In this document: one piece after another, positions 34,951 through 44,153 of the stretch
Layout: each line of letters opens with the position of its first letter
Numbering within the stretch: position 1 is the stretch's first letter
Assembly: GCF_009760915.1 (NCBI RefSeq)
Contig: NZ_VIDQ01000011.1
Span: 1-64,000, forward strand
Length of the DNA: 64,000 nt
Direction of reading: 5' to 3'
Source of the DNA: Azohydromonas aeria
Lineage (GTDB): Bacteria; Pseudomonadota; Gammaproteobacteria; Burkholderiales; Burkholderiaceae_C
The notes under the pieces: generated by a model
Databases searched by the model: none
The model's input: the letters and a program-made list of their open reading frames with translations, nothing else
Told to the model about the DNA's origin: nothing
Made by a program: the position numbers and the translations under genes

Positions 34951-36293
34951 AAGGCGTCCGCGTAGCGCTGCAGCTCCCAGGCGCTCACGTGCCGGGTGTA
35001 CTCGGCCCATTCCTGGCGTTTCAGCCGCGCGAACTCGCGCACCAGCGCCGGGCTCAGCGCCTTGACCAGCACCTCGTCGGTCTCCAGCGCGTCCAAGGCC
35101 TGCGCCAGGCTGTGCGGCAGGGTGCGCAGGCCCAGCTCGGCCAGCGCCTGCGGCGCAGCGTCGAGCAGGTCGATGTCCACGTCCGGGCCGGGATCGAGGC
35201 GCCGCTCGATGCCGTCCAGGCCCGCCGCCACCAGCCCGGCGAGCATCAGGTACGGGTTGGCGCTGGCGTCGGGCAGCCGCCACTCGAAGCGCCCGTGCAG
35301 CGTGCGCACCAGCGCCGTGCGGTTGTCCACTCCCTGCGCCACGTACTTCGGGGCATAGCCCGGGCCGGAGAGGGTGGAGCGCAGACGCTTGTACGAGTTC
35401 ACCGTGGGCGCGGCCAGCGCGCACAGCGCCTCGCTGTGCGCCAGCACGCCGCCGACGAAATGCCGGCCCAGCGCCGACAGCGGCCGGGTGCGGTCCACCG
35501 CGCCGTCGGGCAGGTGCGGCGTGAACAGGCTCACCGCGTCCACGCCTTCGCCTTCCCACAGCGACACGTGCACGTGCATGTCGCTGCCGGCCTGGTCGGC
35601 GAAGGGCTTGGGCATGAGCGAGAACAGCATGCCGTGCTGCTGCGCGATGGCATGCGCCGCCTGCTTGAACAGCATGTGCTGGTCGGCACAGGACAGCGCA
35701 TCGGTGTGGCCGAAGTTGACCTCGTACTGCCCGGGCGCCTCGGCATGCTCCAGCTGCATCACGTCCAGCCCGCAATGCTCCAGCGCCTGGCGCAGCTCGT
35801 GCAGGTAGCCGGCCTGGCGCGGCAGCGTCTTGAGGTCGTAGCTGGGCTGGTCCAGCCGCTCCAGCGCGTCGGCGGGCACGAAGCTCCCGCCCTCGCGGCG
35901 CAGCAGGAAGAACTCCGGCTCCAGCCCGACGCGCACGGTCCAGCCCTGGTCGCGCAGCGGCGCCAGCGCGCGGCGCAGCGCCTGGCGCGGATCGGCGTCG
36001 AAGGGCTCGCCGGCCACGAAGCCGTCGGCCACGATGCGCGCCACGCCTGGCAGCCAGGGCAGGGCGACGATCGAGCTGGCCTGCCCGCGCGCGTGGTAGC
36101 GCGCCCGGGCGCCCGTGCGCGGCAGCGCGCTGCCCCAGACCGCCGGGCCGGCGAAGCCGGCCCCGTCGGTGAGCACGTCGTCCAGGTGCGCCAGCGGCAC
36201 GAACTTGCCGCGCGCCGCGCCGTGCAGGTCGGCGAACTGCACCAGCAGCGTGTGGATGCCCTGCTTCTTCAGCCGCTCGCGCAGGTCTCTCAT
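34947..36293 (-). CDS. Glutamine synthetase family ligase (second copy in the polyamine operon)
   Basis: A 448-residue protein with a complete glutamine synthetase fold: the N-terminal grasp domain with FADLHGAARGKFVPLAHL, then metal ligands in GLEPEFFLLR, LEHAEAPGQYEVNFG, SDMHVHVSLW, the ATP/substrate arginines in NSYKRLRSTLSGPGYAPK and VDNRTALVRT, and EWRLPDASANPYLML. All key residues look intact, so it should be an active ATP-dependent gamma-glutamyl ligase. It resembles the GlnT/type III-like group more than GlnA. It is the last gene of the operon, overlapping the dehydrogenase gene by four bases, and is distinct from puuA at 39311-40678. Amine substrate unknown. Confidence 0.88.
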   Translation of the reverse strand: MRDLRERLKKQGIHTLLVQFADLHGAARGKFVPLAHLDDVLTDGAGFAGPAVWGSALPRTGARARYHARGQASSIVALPWLPGVARIVADGFVAGEPFDADPRQALRRALAPLRDQGWTVRVGLEPEFFLLRREGGSFVPADALERLDQPSYDLKTLPRQAGYLHELRQALEHCGLDVMQLEHAEAPGQYEVNFGHTDALSCADQHMLFKQAAHAIAQQHGMLFSLMPKPFADQAGSDMHVHVSLWEGEGVDAVSLFTPHLPDGAVDRTRPLSALGRHFVGGVLAHSEALCALAAPTVNSYKRLRSTLSGPGYAPKYVAQGVDNRTALVRTLHGRFEWRLPDASANPYLMLAGLVAAGLDGIERRLDPGPDVDIDLLDAAPQALAELGLRTLPHSLAQALDALETDEVLVKALSPALVREFARLKRQEWAEYTRHVSAWELQRYADAF

Positions 36294-37795
36294 GGGTTCG
36301 CTCCGTCGATGCGCAGCCAGGTGGTCTTGAGCTCGGTGTACTTGTCGAAGGCGTGCAGGGATTTGTCCCGCCCGTTGCCGCTTTGCTTGAAGCCGCCGAA
36401 GGGCACGGTGATGTCGTCCTCGTCGTACTGGTTGACGTGCACGGTGCCGGCGCGCAGCGCGCGCGCCACGCGGTGCGCGCGGCTGAGGTGGTCGCTCCAG
36501 ACGCTGGCCTGCAGCCCGTAGCTCGTGGCGTTGGCGATGCGCACGGCCTCCGTTTCGTCGCGAAAGCGCAGCACCGCCTGCACCGGCCCGAAGATCTCCT
36601 CCTGCGCGATGCGCATGCCGCCGTCCACGCCGTCGAAGAGCGTGGGCTCGACGTAATGGCCGCCGCTGTCCGGCCGCGCCTGGCGCCCGCCGGCCAGCAG
36701 CCGCGCGCCCTCCGACTGCCCGGACTCGATGTAGCCCAGCACCGTGCGCAGCTGCACGTCGTCCACGATCGCGCCCATGGTCGTGCCCGGCTGCAGCGGG
36801 TCGCCCGGTGCCCAGCGCGGCAGCTGCGCCGCCAGCAGCTCGACGAAGCGCTCGGCAATGTCGGCATGCACCAGCACGCGCGAGGGCGCGTTGCAGCTCT
36901 CGCCCTGGTTGAAGTACATGCTGCCCGCCGCGGTGGCGGCGGCGCGCGCCAGGTCGCCGCAGTCGGGAAAGACGATGAAGGCCGACTTGCCGCCCAGCTC
37001 GTTGAACACGCGCTTCAAATTGCTGCGCCCGGCGTACTCCAGCATGCGTCGGCCGGTGCGGGTCGAGCCGGTGAAGCCGATGGCGTCCACGTCCATGTGC
37101 AGCGCCAGCGCCTCGCCGGCCTCGCAGCCGTAGCCCGGCACGACGTTGAACACCCCCGGCGGAAGCCCGGCCTCCAGCGCCAGCTCGGCCAGCCGCAGCG
37201 CGGTGAAGGGCGACTTCTCGCTGGGCTTGAGCACCAGCGAGTTGCCCATGGCCAGCGCCGGCGCGATCTTCCAGGCCGCCATGATCATCGGGTAGTTCCA
37301 GGGCACGATCGCCCCGACCACGCCGACGGGCTCGCGCGTGATCAGCGCCAGCGCCGTCTCGGCCGTCGGCGCCACCTCGTCGTAGCGTTTATCAAGTGCC
37401 TCGGCGTACCAGGCGATGCAGCGCGCGGTGGCGGGCACGTCCACGCTGAGCGCAGCGCCGATGGGCTTGCCCATGTCCAGCGTTTCCAGCAGCGCCAGCT
37501 CCTCGCGCGCGGCCAGCACCTTCTCGGCGAAGCGCTGCAACACCTTCTTGCGCGCCGCGGGCGGCTGGGCGGCCCAGCGCCGGTCCTCGAAGGCGGTGCG
37601 CGCGGCATGCACCGCCGCGTCGATGTCCGGCGCGCGCCCGCGCGCCACCGCGCCCAGCAGCCGGCCATCCACGGGCGATGATTTGTCATAACACACGCTG
37701 TCTGCGGCATCGACGCGCCGGCCGTCGATGACGCAGCGACCGTCGGGCCGCAGGTCGGCGGCGCGCGCATGCCAGTCGGGAGCGGGGCGGTTCAT
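36290..37795 (-). CDS. puuC: Aldehyde dehydrogenase, gamma-glutamyl-gamma-aminobutyraldehyde dehydrogenase type
   Basis: A 501-residue NAD(P)-dependent aldehyde dehydrogenase. It shows PWNYPMIMAAWKIAPALAMGNSLVLKPSEKSP, FTGSTRTGRRM, the general base in ELGGKSAFIV, the catalytic cysteine in FNQGESCNAPSRVLV, and EEIFGPVQAVLRF. The overall pattern is closest to PuuC, which oxidises gamma-glutamyl-gamma-aminobutyraldehyde in the putrescine pathway; the adjacent puuA, puuD and aminotransferase genes support this. Confidence 0.92.
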   Translation of the reverse strand: MNRPAPDWHARAADLRPDGRCVIDGRRVDAADSVCYDKSSPVDGRLLGAVARGRAPDIDAAVHAARTAFEDRRWAAQPPAARKKVLQRFAEKVLAAREELALLETLDMGKPIGAALSVDVPATARCIAWYAEALDKRYDEVAPTAETALALITREPVGVVGAIVPWNYPMIMAAWKIAPALAMGNSLVLKPSEKSPFTALRLAELALEAGLPPGVFNVVPGYGCEAGEALALHMDVDAIGFTGSTRTGRRMLEYAGRSNLKRVFNELGGKSAFIVFPDCGDLARAAATAAGSMYFNQGESCNAPSRVLVHADIAERFVELLAAQLPRWAPGDPLQPGTTMGAIVDDVQLRTVLGYIESGQSEGARLLAGGRQARPDSGGHYVEPTLFDGVDGGMRIAQEEIFGPVQAVLRFRDETEAVRIANATSYGLQASVWSDHLSRAHRVARALRAGTVHVNQYDEDDITVPFGGFKQSGNGRDKSLHAFDKYTELKTTWLRIDGANP

Positions 37796-37847
37796 GCGGC
37801 AATCCTCGTGAGCAAGGGTGCGGGAAAGCGCCGTGCCGGCAGCCAGG

Positions 37848-39281
37848 TCAGAGCCAGCCCTCGCGCCGCGCGTCGGCCAGCGTCAGGTCCAGGCAGCGCA
37901 GGATCAGCGCGCCCATCTCGTCGAGCTGCGCGCGGGTGATGACCAGCGGCGGCGCGACGATCATGCGCTGCCCCACGGCGCGCATGATCAGCCCGTTGGC
38001 GAAGCAGTGGCCGCGGCAGACCATGGCGATGTCCACCTCCGGCGCGAAAGGCTCGTTCGTGGCCTGGTCCTTCACCAGCGTCAGCGCGCCCATCAGCCCG
38101 CAGCTCTGGACTTCGCCCACCAGCGGATGCTCCTGCAGCCGGCGGTAGATCGCCGCCAGGTACGGGCCGGTGTCGTCGCGCACGCGCTCGACCAGGCCGA
38201 GCTGGCGCACCAGGCCCAGGTTGGCCACGCCCACGGCGCAGGCTACCGGGTGGCCGGAGTAGGTGTAGCCGTGCGCGAACTCGCCCCCGCGCTCGATGAG
38301 CGCCTGCGCCACGCGCTCGCCCACCAGCACGCCGCCCAGCGGCACGTAGCCGCTGGTCACGCCCTTGGCGAAGGTGATCAGGTCGGGCCGGCTGCCGAAG
38401 CGCTCGCAGCCGAACCAGTGGCCGGTGCGGCCGAAACCGGTGATGACCTCGTCGCTGACCAGCAGGACGCCGTAGCGGTCGCAGATGCGCTGGACCTCGG
38501 GCCAGTAGGTCTCCGACGGCACGATCACGCCGCCCGCGCCCTGCACCGGCTCGCCGATGAAGGCCGCCACGTTCTCGGCGCCGATCTCCAGGATCTTGTC
38601 CTCCAGCCACTTTGCCGCCTGCAGCCCGAAGTCCTCGCGCGACAGCCCCAGCGCGCGGCCATGCTCCCACCAGTGCGGCTGGTCGATGTGCACGATGCCG
38701 GGAATCGGCAAGCCCCCCTGCTCGTGCATGCCCGGCATGCCGCCCAGCGAGGCGCCGGCCATGGTCGAGCCGTGGTAGCCGTTCCAGCGGCTGATGATCA
38801 CCTGGCGCTGCGGTTGCCCCATCACCGCCCAGTAGCGCCGCACCATGCGCACCACCGTGTCGTTGCTCTCCGAGCCGGAGCTGGCGAAGAACACGTGCTG
38901 GAACTGCGGCGGCGACAGCTCGGCCAGCAGCTCGGCGAGCTCGATGGCCGGCGGCGTGCTGGTCTGGAAGAAGGCGTTGTAGAAGGGCAGCTCCTGCAGC
39001 TGGCGGGTGGCCGCGTCGATGAGCGGCTGCTGCCCGTAGCCCACGTTCACGCACCACAGCCCGGACATGGCGTCCAGGATGCGGTGCCCTTCGCTGTCCC
39101 AGAGGTAGATGCCTTCGCCGCGGGTGACGATGCGCGCGCCGCGCGCGGCCAGCGCTTTGAAGTCGGTGAAGGGATGCAGGAAATGGGCCGCGTCGGCGGC
39201 CTGCCAGTCCCGGGTGCTGCGGCCGCGGAACGTCGGCCCGGCCGAGGCGTCGGTGGCAGTGGCGGCGTTGGTGACGGTCAT
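37848..39281 (-). CDS. spuC: Class III aminotransferase, putrescine/polyamine:pyruvate type (SpuC-like)
   Basis: A 477-residue PLP enzyme. It has FLHPFTDFKALAARGARIV, DAMSGLWCVNVGYG, FASSGSESNDTVVRMVRRYW, WNGYHGSTMAGASLGGM, GEPVQGAGGVIVP, LVSDEVITGFGRTG and the PLP lysine in ITFAKGVTSGYVPLG. The HPFTDF and SESNDT motifs match polyamine transaminases such as SpuC, which convert putrescine to 4-aminobutanal with pyruvate as acceptor. It sits between puuA and puuC in the operon, so the organism may use both the direct transamination and the glutamylated route. Confidence 0.92.
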   Translation of the reverse strand: MTVTNAATATDASAGPTFRGRSTRDWQAADAAHFLHPFTDFKALAARGARIVTRGEGIYLWDSEGHRILDAMSGLWCVNVGYGQQPLIDAATRQLQELPFYNAFFQTSTPPAIELAELLAELSPPQFQHVFFASSGSESNDTVVRMVRRYWAVMGQPQRQVIISRWNGYHGSTMAGASLGGMPGMHEQGGLPIPGIVHIDQPHWWEHGRALGLSREDFGLQAAKWLEDKILEIGAENVAAFIGEPVQGAGGVIVPSETYWPEVQRICDRYGVLLVSDEVITGFGRTGHWFGCERFGSRPDLITFAKGVTSGYVPLGGVLVGERVAQALIERGGEFAHGYTYSGHPVACAVGVANLGLVRQLGLVERVRDDTGPYLAAIYRRLQEHPLVGEVQSCGLMGALTLVKDQATNEPFAPEVDIAMVCRGHCFANGLIMRAVGQRMIVAPPLVITRAQLDEMGALILRCLDLTLADARREGWL

Positions 39282-39310
39282 GGGCGCTCCTCCGTGTTGT
39301 AGGTGTGGCT

Positions 39311-40678
39311 TCAGACGTGCAGCAGCAGGTGCTCGCGCTCCCAGGGCGAGATCACCTTCATGAATTCCGCGAACTCGGTTTCCTTGACCTCGGTGTAGAC
39401 GGTGACGAAGGACTCGCCCAGCACCTCGGCCAGCGCCCCTTCGGCGCGCAGCTTCTCCAGCGCCTCGCCCAGGCTGCGCGGCAGCGCGTACTCGCCGAGA
39501 TACGCATCGCCCTTGCATTCGGGCGAGGGCTCGATGCGGTTCTTGAGGCCCAGCCAGCCGCAGGCCAGCGTGGCCGCCAGCGCCACGTAGGGGTTGGCGT
39601 CGGCGCCGACGACGCGGTTTTCGACGCGCCGCGCCGCCGGCGGCGCCACCGGCGAGCGGATGCCCACGGTGCGGTTGTCGGTGCCCCACTGGATGTTGAT
39701 GGGCGCGGCCGTGAAGCGCGCCAGGCGCCGGTAGCTGTTGACGTAGGGCGCGAACAGCGCCATTGCCGCCGGGATGTAGCGCTGCAGCCCGCCGATGTAC
39801 CAGTAGAACTCGCGGCTGGGCGTGCCGTCGGGATTGCTGAAGATGTTCTGGCCCGTCTCCTTGCGCAGCACGCTCTGGTGGATGTGCATGGCGCTGCCGG
39901 GTTCGCCGGCGATGGGCTTGGCCATGAAGGTGGCGAACATGTCGTGGCGCATGGCCGCCTCGCGCACCGTGCGCTTGAAGAAGAACACTTCGTCGGCCAG
40001 CCCCAGCGGATGGGCGTGGAAGAAGTTGATCTCCATCTGGCCCGCGCCGATCTCGTGGATCAGCGTGTCCACGTTGAGCTCCATCTTCTCGCAGTAGTCG
40101 TAGACGTCCTCGAACAGCGGGTCGAACTCGTTGACCGCGTCGATCGAATAGGCCTGGCGCGAGGTCTCGGCGCGGCCGCTGCGCCCGATGGGCGGCTTCA
40201 GCGGCATGTCCGGGTCGGTGTTGCGCGCCACGAGGTAGAACTCCAGTTCCGGCGCCACCACCGGCTCCAGCCCGGCGTCGCTGTAGAGCTCGCACACCCG
40301 GCGCAGCACCGAGCGCGGCGCGAAGGGCACCAGCCGCCCGTCGCGGTCGAAGCAGTCGTGGATGACCTGCGCGGTCGGGTCGGTGGCCCAGGGCACGATG
40401 CGCACCGTGGCCGGGTCCGGGCGCAGGTGCATGTCGCGGTCGGTGGGGGTGATGACGTCGTAGTAGGGGCCTTCCTCCGGGAACTCGCCCGTCACCCCCA
40501 TCGCCACCACGATTTCCGGGAGCCGCATCCCGCGGTCCTCGGTGAACTTCTCGCGCGGCAGGATCTTTCCCCTTGCCACGCCGGTGAGGTCAGGGACCAG
40601 GCACTCGATCTCGGTGACGCGGTGCTGGTCCAGCCAGTGTTCCAGGTCGCTGTACGTGAACGCTCTTCTTTCGACCAT
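39311..40678 (-). CDS. puuA: Gamma-glutamylputrescine synthetase PuuA-like
   Basis: A 455-residue glutamine synthetase homologue. It has TEIECLVPDLTGVARGKILP, metal ligands in VAPELEFYLVAR, HEIGAGQMEINFFHA, SAMHIHQSVL, and INIQWGTDNRTVGIRSP with RRVENRVVGADANPYVALAA. PuuA-type ligases attach the gamma-carboxyl of glutamate to putrescine with ATP, opening the Puu pathway. The stop of puuD lies three bases upstream. With 34947-36293 it makes two GS-fold ligases in one operon. Confidence 0.92.
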   Translation of the reverse strand: MVERRAFTYSDLEHWLDQHRVTEIECLVPDLTGVARGKILPREKFTEDRGMRLPEIVVAMGVTGEFPEEGPYYDVITPTDRDMHLRPDPATVRIVPWATDPTAQVIHDCFDRDGRLVPFAPRSVLRRVCELYSDAGLEPVVAPELEFYLVARNTDPDMPLKPPIGRSGRAETSRQAYSIDAVNEFDPLFEDVYDYCEKMELNVDTLIHEIGAGQMEINFFHAHPLGLADEVFFFKRTVREAAMRHDMFATFMAKPIAGEPGSAMHIHQSVLRKETGQNIFSNPDGTPSREFYWYIGGLQRYIPAAMALFAPYVNSYRRLARFTAAPINIQWGTDNRTVGIRSPVAPPAARRVENRVVGADANPYVALAATLACGWLGLKNRIEPSPECKGDAYLGEYALPRSLGEALEKLRAEGALAEVLGESFVTVYTEVKETEFAEFMKVISPWEREHLLLHV

Positions 40679-40681
40679 AGG

Positions 40682-41461
40682 CTATTCCTCCTGTCTGTCG
40701 TAGCGGCGCACCGCGCGCTGCGCGCAGGCGAGTCCGAAAGCCCGCAGCAGCTGCATCGACACCGGGTTGTCCCGGGCGCGCCACTCCGGATGCCATTGCA
40801 CGCCCAGCGCGAATTCCATGCCAGGCACCGAAAAGGCTTCGATCAGTCCGTCCGGCGCCCGCGCTTCCACGCGCAGCCCTGGCGCGAGCCGGTTCACCGC
40901 CTGGCCGTGCACCGAGTTGACGCGGAAGCGCTCCTCGCGCACCACCGCCGCCAGCAGCCCGCCGGGCTCGACGCGCACCTCGTGCGCCGGGGCGTACTGC
41001 GCCTGTGCCGTCTCGCCCTGGCCGCGGTGGTCGAGGTGGCCGGGCAGCGTCTGCACCGCCTGGTGCAAGCTGCCGCCCAGCGCCACGTTGAGCTCCTGCG
41101 CGCCGCGGCAGATGGCCAGCAGCGGCAGCCGCCGCGCCAGCAGCTTCGGAATGAAGGGCAGCGTCCAGGCGTCGCGCGCCGCGTCCAGCGGTAGCGCCGC
41201 GTCGCGCACCGCCTCGCCGAAATGGCTCGGGTGCACGTTGGACGGCGAGCCGGTGAGCAGCACGCCGTCGGCCAGACCCAGCAGGGCGTCGAGCTCGCCG
41301 GCCGAGGCGTCGGGCACCACCAGCGGCAGCGCGCCGGCCAGCCGCACGGCGGCCACGTACTTGGCCCCGGCCACGTGGAAGGGGTGCTCGCCCAGCACCC
41401 GGTTGCATGCCGGCACGAGCACGACCGGCGGGCGGGTTTTGAGAGGGGTATCGGCAGTCAT
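40682..41461 (-). CDS. puuD: Gamma-glutamyl-GABA hydrolase PuuD-like
   Basis: A 259-residue class I glutamine amidotransferase-like hydrolase (peptidase C26). The nucleophile cysteine lies in LLAICRGAQELNVALGGSL and the catalytic His/Glu in FALGVQWHPEWRA. PuuD releases GABA and glutamate from gamma-glutamyl-GABA, the last step of the pathway built by PuuA and PuuC. ATG 41461 overlaps the stop of the upstream aminotransferase by four bases. Confidence 0.94.
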   Translation of the reverse strand: MTADTPLKTRPPVVLVPACNRVLGEHPFHVAGAKYVAAVRLAGALPLVVPDASAGELDALLGLADGVLLTGSPSNVHPSHFGEAVRDAALPLDAARDAWTLPFIPKLLARRLPLLAICRGAQELNVALGGSLHQAVQTLPGHLDHRGQGETAQAQYAPAHEVRVEPGGLLAAVVREERFRVNSVHGQAVNRLAPGLRVEARAPDGLIEAFSVPGMEFALGVQWHPEWRARDNPVSMQLLRAFGLACAQRAVRRYDRQEE

Positions 41462-42795
41462 GCCGCGCGGCGCAGGGCGCCGGCCAGCGTGTCCACGATG
41501 CGGTCGATGTGGGCCTTCTCGATGATGAGCGGCGGCGACAGCGCGATGGTGTCGCCCGTGGTGCGGATCAGCACGCCTTGCTCCCAGCAGTCCAGGAACA
41601 CGCCGAAGGCGCGCTTGGCCGGCGCGTCGGGCAGCGGCGCCAGCTCGATGCCGCCGACCAGCCCGACGTTGCGCACGTCCACCACGTGCGGCATGTCCTT
41701 GAGCGAATGCAGCGCGCGCCCGAAATACTCGTGCAGCTCGGAAGCGCGGGTCAGCAGCCGTTCTTCCTCGTAGGTTTGCAGCGTGGCCAGCGCGGCGGCG
41801 CAGGCCAGCGGGTGCGCTGAGTACGTGTAGCCGTGCGGGAACTCGATCAGCTGCTCGGGCCCGTGCATGAAGGCGTCGTGGATGGCGCGTTTCGCGAACA
41901 CCGCGCCCATGGGCACGCAGCCGTTGGTCAGGCCCTTGGCCACCGTCATCAGGTCGGGCGTGACGCCGAAGGTCTGCGCTCCGAAGGGGTTGCCGGTGCG
42001 GCCGAAGCCGGTGATGACCTCGTCGAAGATGAGCAGGATGCCGTGCTTGTCGCAGATCTCGCGCAGCCGCTGCAGGTAGCCCACGGGCGGCAGCAGCACG
42101 CCGGTGGAGCCGGCCACGGGCTCGACGATCACCGCCGCGATGGTGCTCGGGTCGTGCAGCGCGCACAGCCGCTCCAGGTCGTCGGCCAGCTCCGCGCCGT
42201 GCGCGGGCTGCCCGAAGCTGAAGGCATTGCGCGCCGGGTCGTGGGTGTGGCGCAGGTGGTCCACGCCGGAGAGCAGCGTGCCGAACAGCTTCCGGTTGCC
42301 GACGATCCCGCCCACCGAGATGCCACCGAAGTTCACGCCGTGATAGCCGCGCTCGCGGCCGATGAGCCGGGTGCGGCTGCCCTCGCCGCGCACGCGGTGG
42401 TAGGCCAGCGCCATCTTCAACGCCGTCTCCACCGACTCCGAGCCGGAGTTGGTGAAGAACACCCGGTCCAGCCCGGGCGGCGTCAGCTTCACGAGCTCCT
42501 CGGCCAGCTCGAAGGCCTGCGGATGGCCCATCTGGAAGGGCGGGGCGTAGTCGAGCGTGGCGGCCTGCTCGGCGATGGCCTTGACGATGCGCGGCCGCGC
42601 ATGGCCGGCATTGACGCACCACAGCCCGGCCACGCCGTCGAGCACCTGCCGGCCTTCGGGCGTCCAGTAGTGCATCCCTTCGGCGCGGGCCAGCATGCGC
42701 GGCGCCTGCTTGAACTGCCGGTTGGCGGTGAAGGGCATCCAGTGGGCGTCGAGCGACGCGCTGGCGAGGGTGTCGGTGGTGCGGTCGATGGTCAT
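41458..42795 (-). CDS. Class III omega-amino acid:pyruvate aminotransferase
   Basis: A 445-residue PLP enzyme. It has DAHWMPFTANRQFKQAPRML, DGVAGLWCVNAGHARP, FFTNSGSESVETALKMALAYHR, ERGYHGVNFGGISVGGIVGNR, VEPVAGSTGVLLPP, LIFDEVITGFGRTGNPFGA and the PLP lysine in MTVAKGLTNGCVPMGAVF. HWMPFTANR and ERGYHG are typical of beta-alanine/omega-amino acid:pyruvate transaminases. As first gene of the operon it could take GABA or a related omega-amino acid onward to the semialdehyde. Confidence 0.92.
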   Translation of the reverse strand: MTIDRTTDTLASASLDAHWMPFTANRQFKQAPRMLARAEGMHYWTPEGRQVLDGVAGLWCVNAGHARPRIVKAIAEQAATLDYAPPFQMGHPQAFELAEELVKLTPPGLDRVFFTNSGSESVETALKMALAYHRVRGEGSRTRLIGRERGYHGVNFGGISVGGIVGNRKLFGTLLSGVDHLRHTHDPARNAFSFGQPAHGAELADDLERLCALHDPSTIAAVIVEPVAGSTGVLLPPVGYLQRLREICDKHGILLIFDEVITGFGRTGNPFGAQTFGVTPDLMTVAKGLTNGCVPMGAVFAKRAIHDAFMHGPEQLIEFPHGYTYSAHPLACAAALATLQTYEEERLLTRASELHEYFGRALHSLKDMPHVVDVRNVGLVGGIELAPLPDAPAKRAFGVFLDCWEQGVLIRTTGDTIALSPPLIIEKAHIDRIVDTLAGALRRAA

Positions 42796-43095
42796 GGGCT
42801 TCTCAACGAACGTGCGCGGCGCGCGCAGCCGCGGGCCGTTCCAGTCTAGTCCCGGGCCCGACGGTGCCGCTGGCGGGTGGTCGCTTCGGGCTTGGTCGCA
42901 CCGGGGCCGCCCCGCACAGCCGCGCGCCCTTGCGGCAAGCTGGCAGGTTTGATGGTGGGCCTGTGGCGTGACGCACAGCTTGCGCCTGCTCAAGCGCTTA
43001 CCCTGACCCGGCCGCGGCCCCACGGTGCCGGTTGCGCGGGAATCCGCGGGCGCCGAGGCGTTCAAGGCAGTCGAAGAACGAACGAGGAGACGGCG
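42796..43095. other. Divergent promoter region of the polyamine and mxa operons
   Basis: These 300 bases separate two divergent operons. The promoters of both should lie here, but I see no convincing -35/-10 pair or strong palindrome. The ribosome site of the moxR gene (CGAGGAGA) is at 43083-43090. No gene is supported. Confidence 0.5.
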
Positions 43096-44127
43096 ATGGC
43101 GGTGGACGCGGGCTGGCTGGCGGCGCAGCGCGAGCTGGCGCTGGCGATCGAGCGCGAGGTCGGCCGCGTGGTGGTGGGCCAGGCGCGCGCCATCCGGCTG
43201 GTCAACACGGCCGTGTTCGCGCGCGGCCACGTGCTGCTGCAGGGCGACGTGGGCGTGGGCAAGACCACGCTGCTGCGCGCCTTCGCGCGCGTGCTGGGCG
43301 GCGCCTTCGCGCGGGTGGAGGGCAGCATCGACCTGATGCCGGCGGACCTCGTCTACCACACCCACATCGCCGCCGACGGCCGCCCGGCCGTGGACCCGGG
43401 CCCGCTGATCGCGCACGGCGAGGATTTGTCCGTGTTCTTCTTCAACGAGATCAACCGCGCCCGCCCGCAGGTGCACTCGCTGCTGCTGCGCGCCATGGCC
43501 GAGCGCAGCCTCTCGGCCTTCAACCGCGAGTTCCGCTTGCCGCATTTGCTGGTGTTCGCCGACCGCAACCGCGTTGAGCGCGAGGAAACCTTCGAGCTGG
43601 CCGTGGCGGCGCGCGACCGCTTCCTGATGGAAGTCACGCTCGACACGCCCGCAGGTGACGACGACCGCGCCGCGCTGGTGTTCGACCCGCGCTTCCACGA
43701 CACCGACGCGCTGGTGGACACGTTGCCCGCGGCGCTGGTGCCGCACCGCGAGCTGGGCGCGCTGTCGGCCGCCCTCCAGAACCACATACAGGCTGCGCCC
43801 GCGCTGCAGCGCTACGCGCTGGCGCTGTGGCGCGCCACCGAGCGGCCGGCGGACGCCGGCGTGCGGCTGGCGCAGGCGCTGGAGCTGGACGTGTCGCAGC
43901 TGGTGCTCGCCGGCGCCAGCCCGCGCGGCATGAGCATGCTGCTGCGCGCCGCGCGCGTGGCGGCCTGGCTCGACGGGCGTGGCCATCTCGTCCCGGAAGA
44001 CATCCAGGCGGTGTTCGAGGCCGTCCTGGGCCACCGGCTGGTGCTGCAGCCGGTGTACGAGCTGCGCCGCGCGGCGCTGGTGCCGGCGCTCACGGCCGCC
44101 ATCCTGCAGGCCGTGCCGGCGCCCTGA
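43096..44127 (+). CDS. moxR: MoxR-family AAA+ ATPase (MxaR)
   Basis: A 343-residue AAA+ protein. Walker A is GDVGVGKT (50-57); the Walker B region reads LSVFFFNEINRARPQ, with Asn117 before the catalytic Glu118 where most ATPases have Asp. Sensor and later segments follow (LLVFADRNRVEREETFELAVAARDRFLMEV, ASPRGMSMLLRAARVAAWLDGR). The FNEINRARPQ form is that of MoxR proper, which acts as a chaperone-like ATPase in maturation of methanol dehydrogenase together with MxaSACKL. All five partner-type genes follow at once. Confidence 0.9.
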   Translation: MAVDAGWLAAQRELALAIEREVGRVVVGQARAIRLVNTAVFARGHVLLQGDVGVGKTTLLRAFARVLGGAFARVEGSIDLMPADLVYHTHIAADGRPAVDPGPLIAHGEDLSVFFFNEINRARPQVHSLLLRAMAERSLSAFNREFRLPHLLVFADRNRVEREETFELAVAARDRFLMEVTLDTPAGDDDRAALVFDPRFHDTDALVDTLPAALVPHRELGALSAALQNHIQAAPALQRYALALWRATERPADAGVRLAQALELDVSQLVLAGASPRGMSMLLRAARVAAWLDGRGHLVPEDIQAVFEAVLGHRLVLQPVYELRRAALVPALTAAILQAVPAP

Positions 44128-44153
44128 ATCGACCTGAGCCGTCCCGAAGCGCC

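Noticed and set aside
42943..42962. TGGCAGGTTTGATGG as a sigma-54 promoter before the mxa operon
   Set aside because: The -12 GC dinucleotide is not at the required spacing from the GG of the -24 box.
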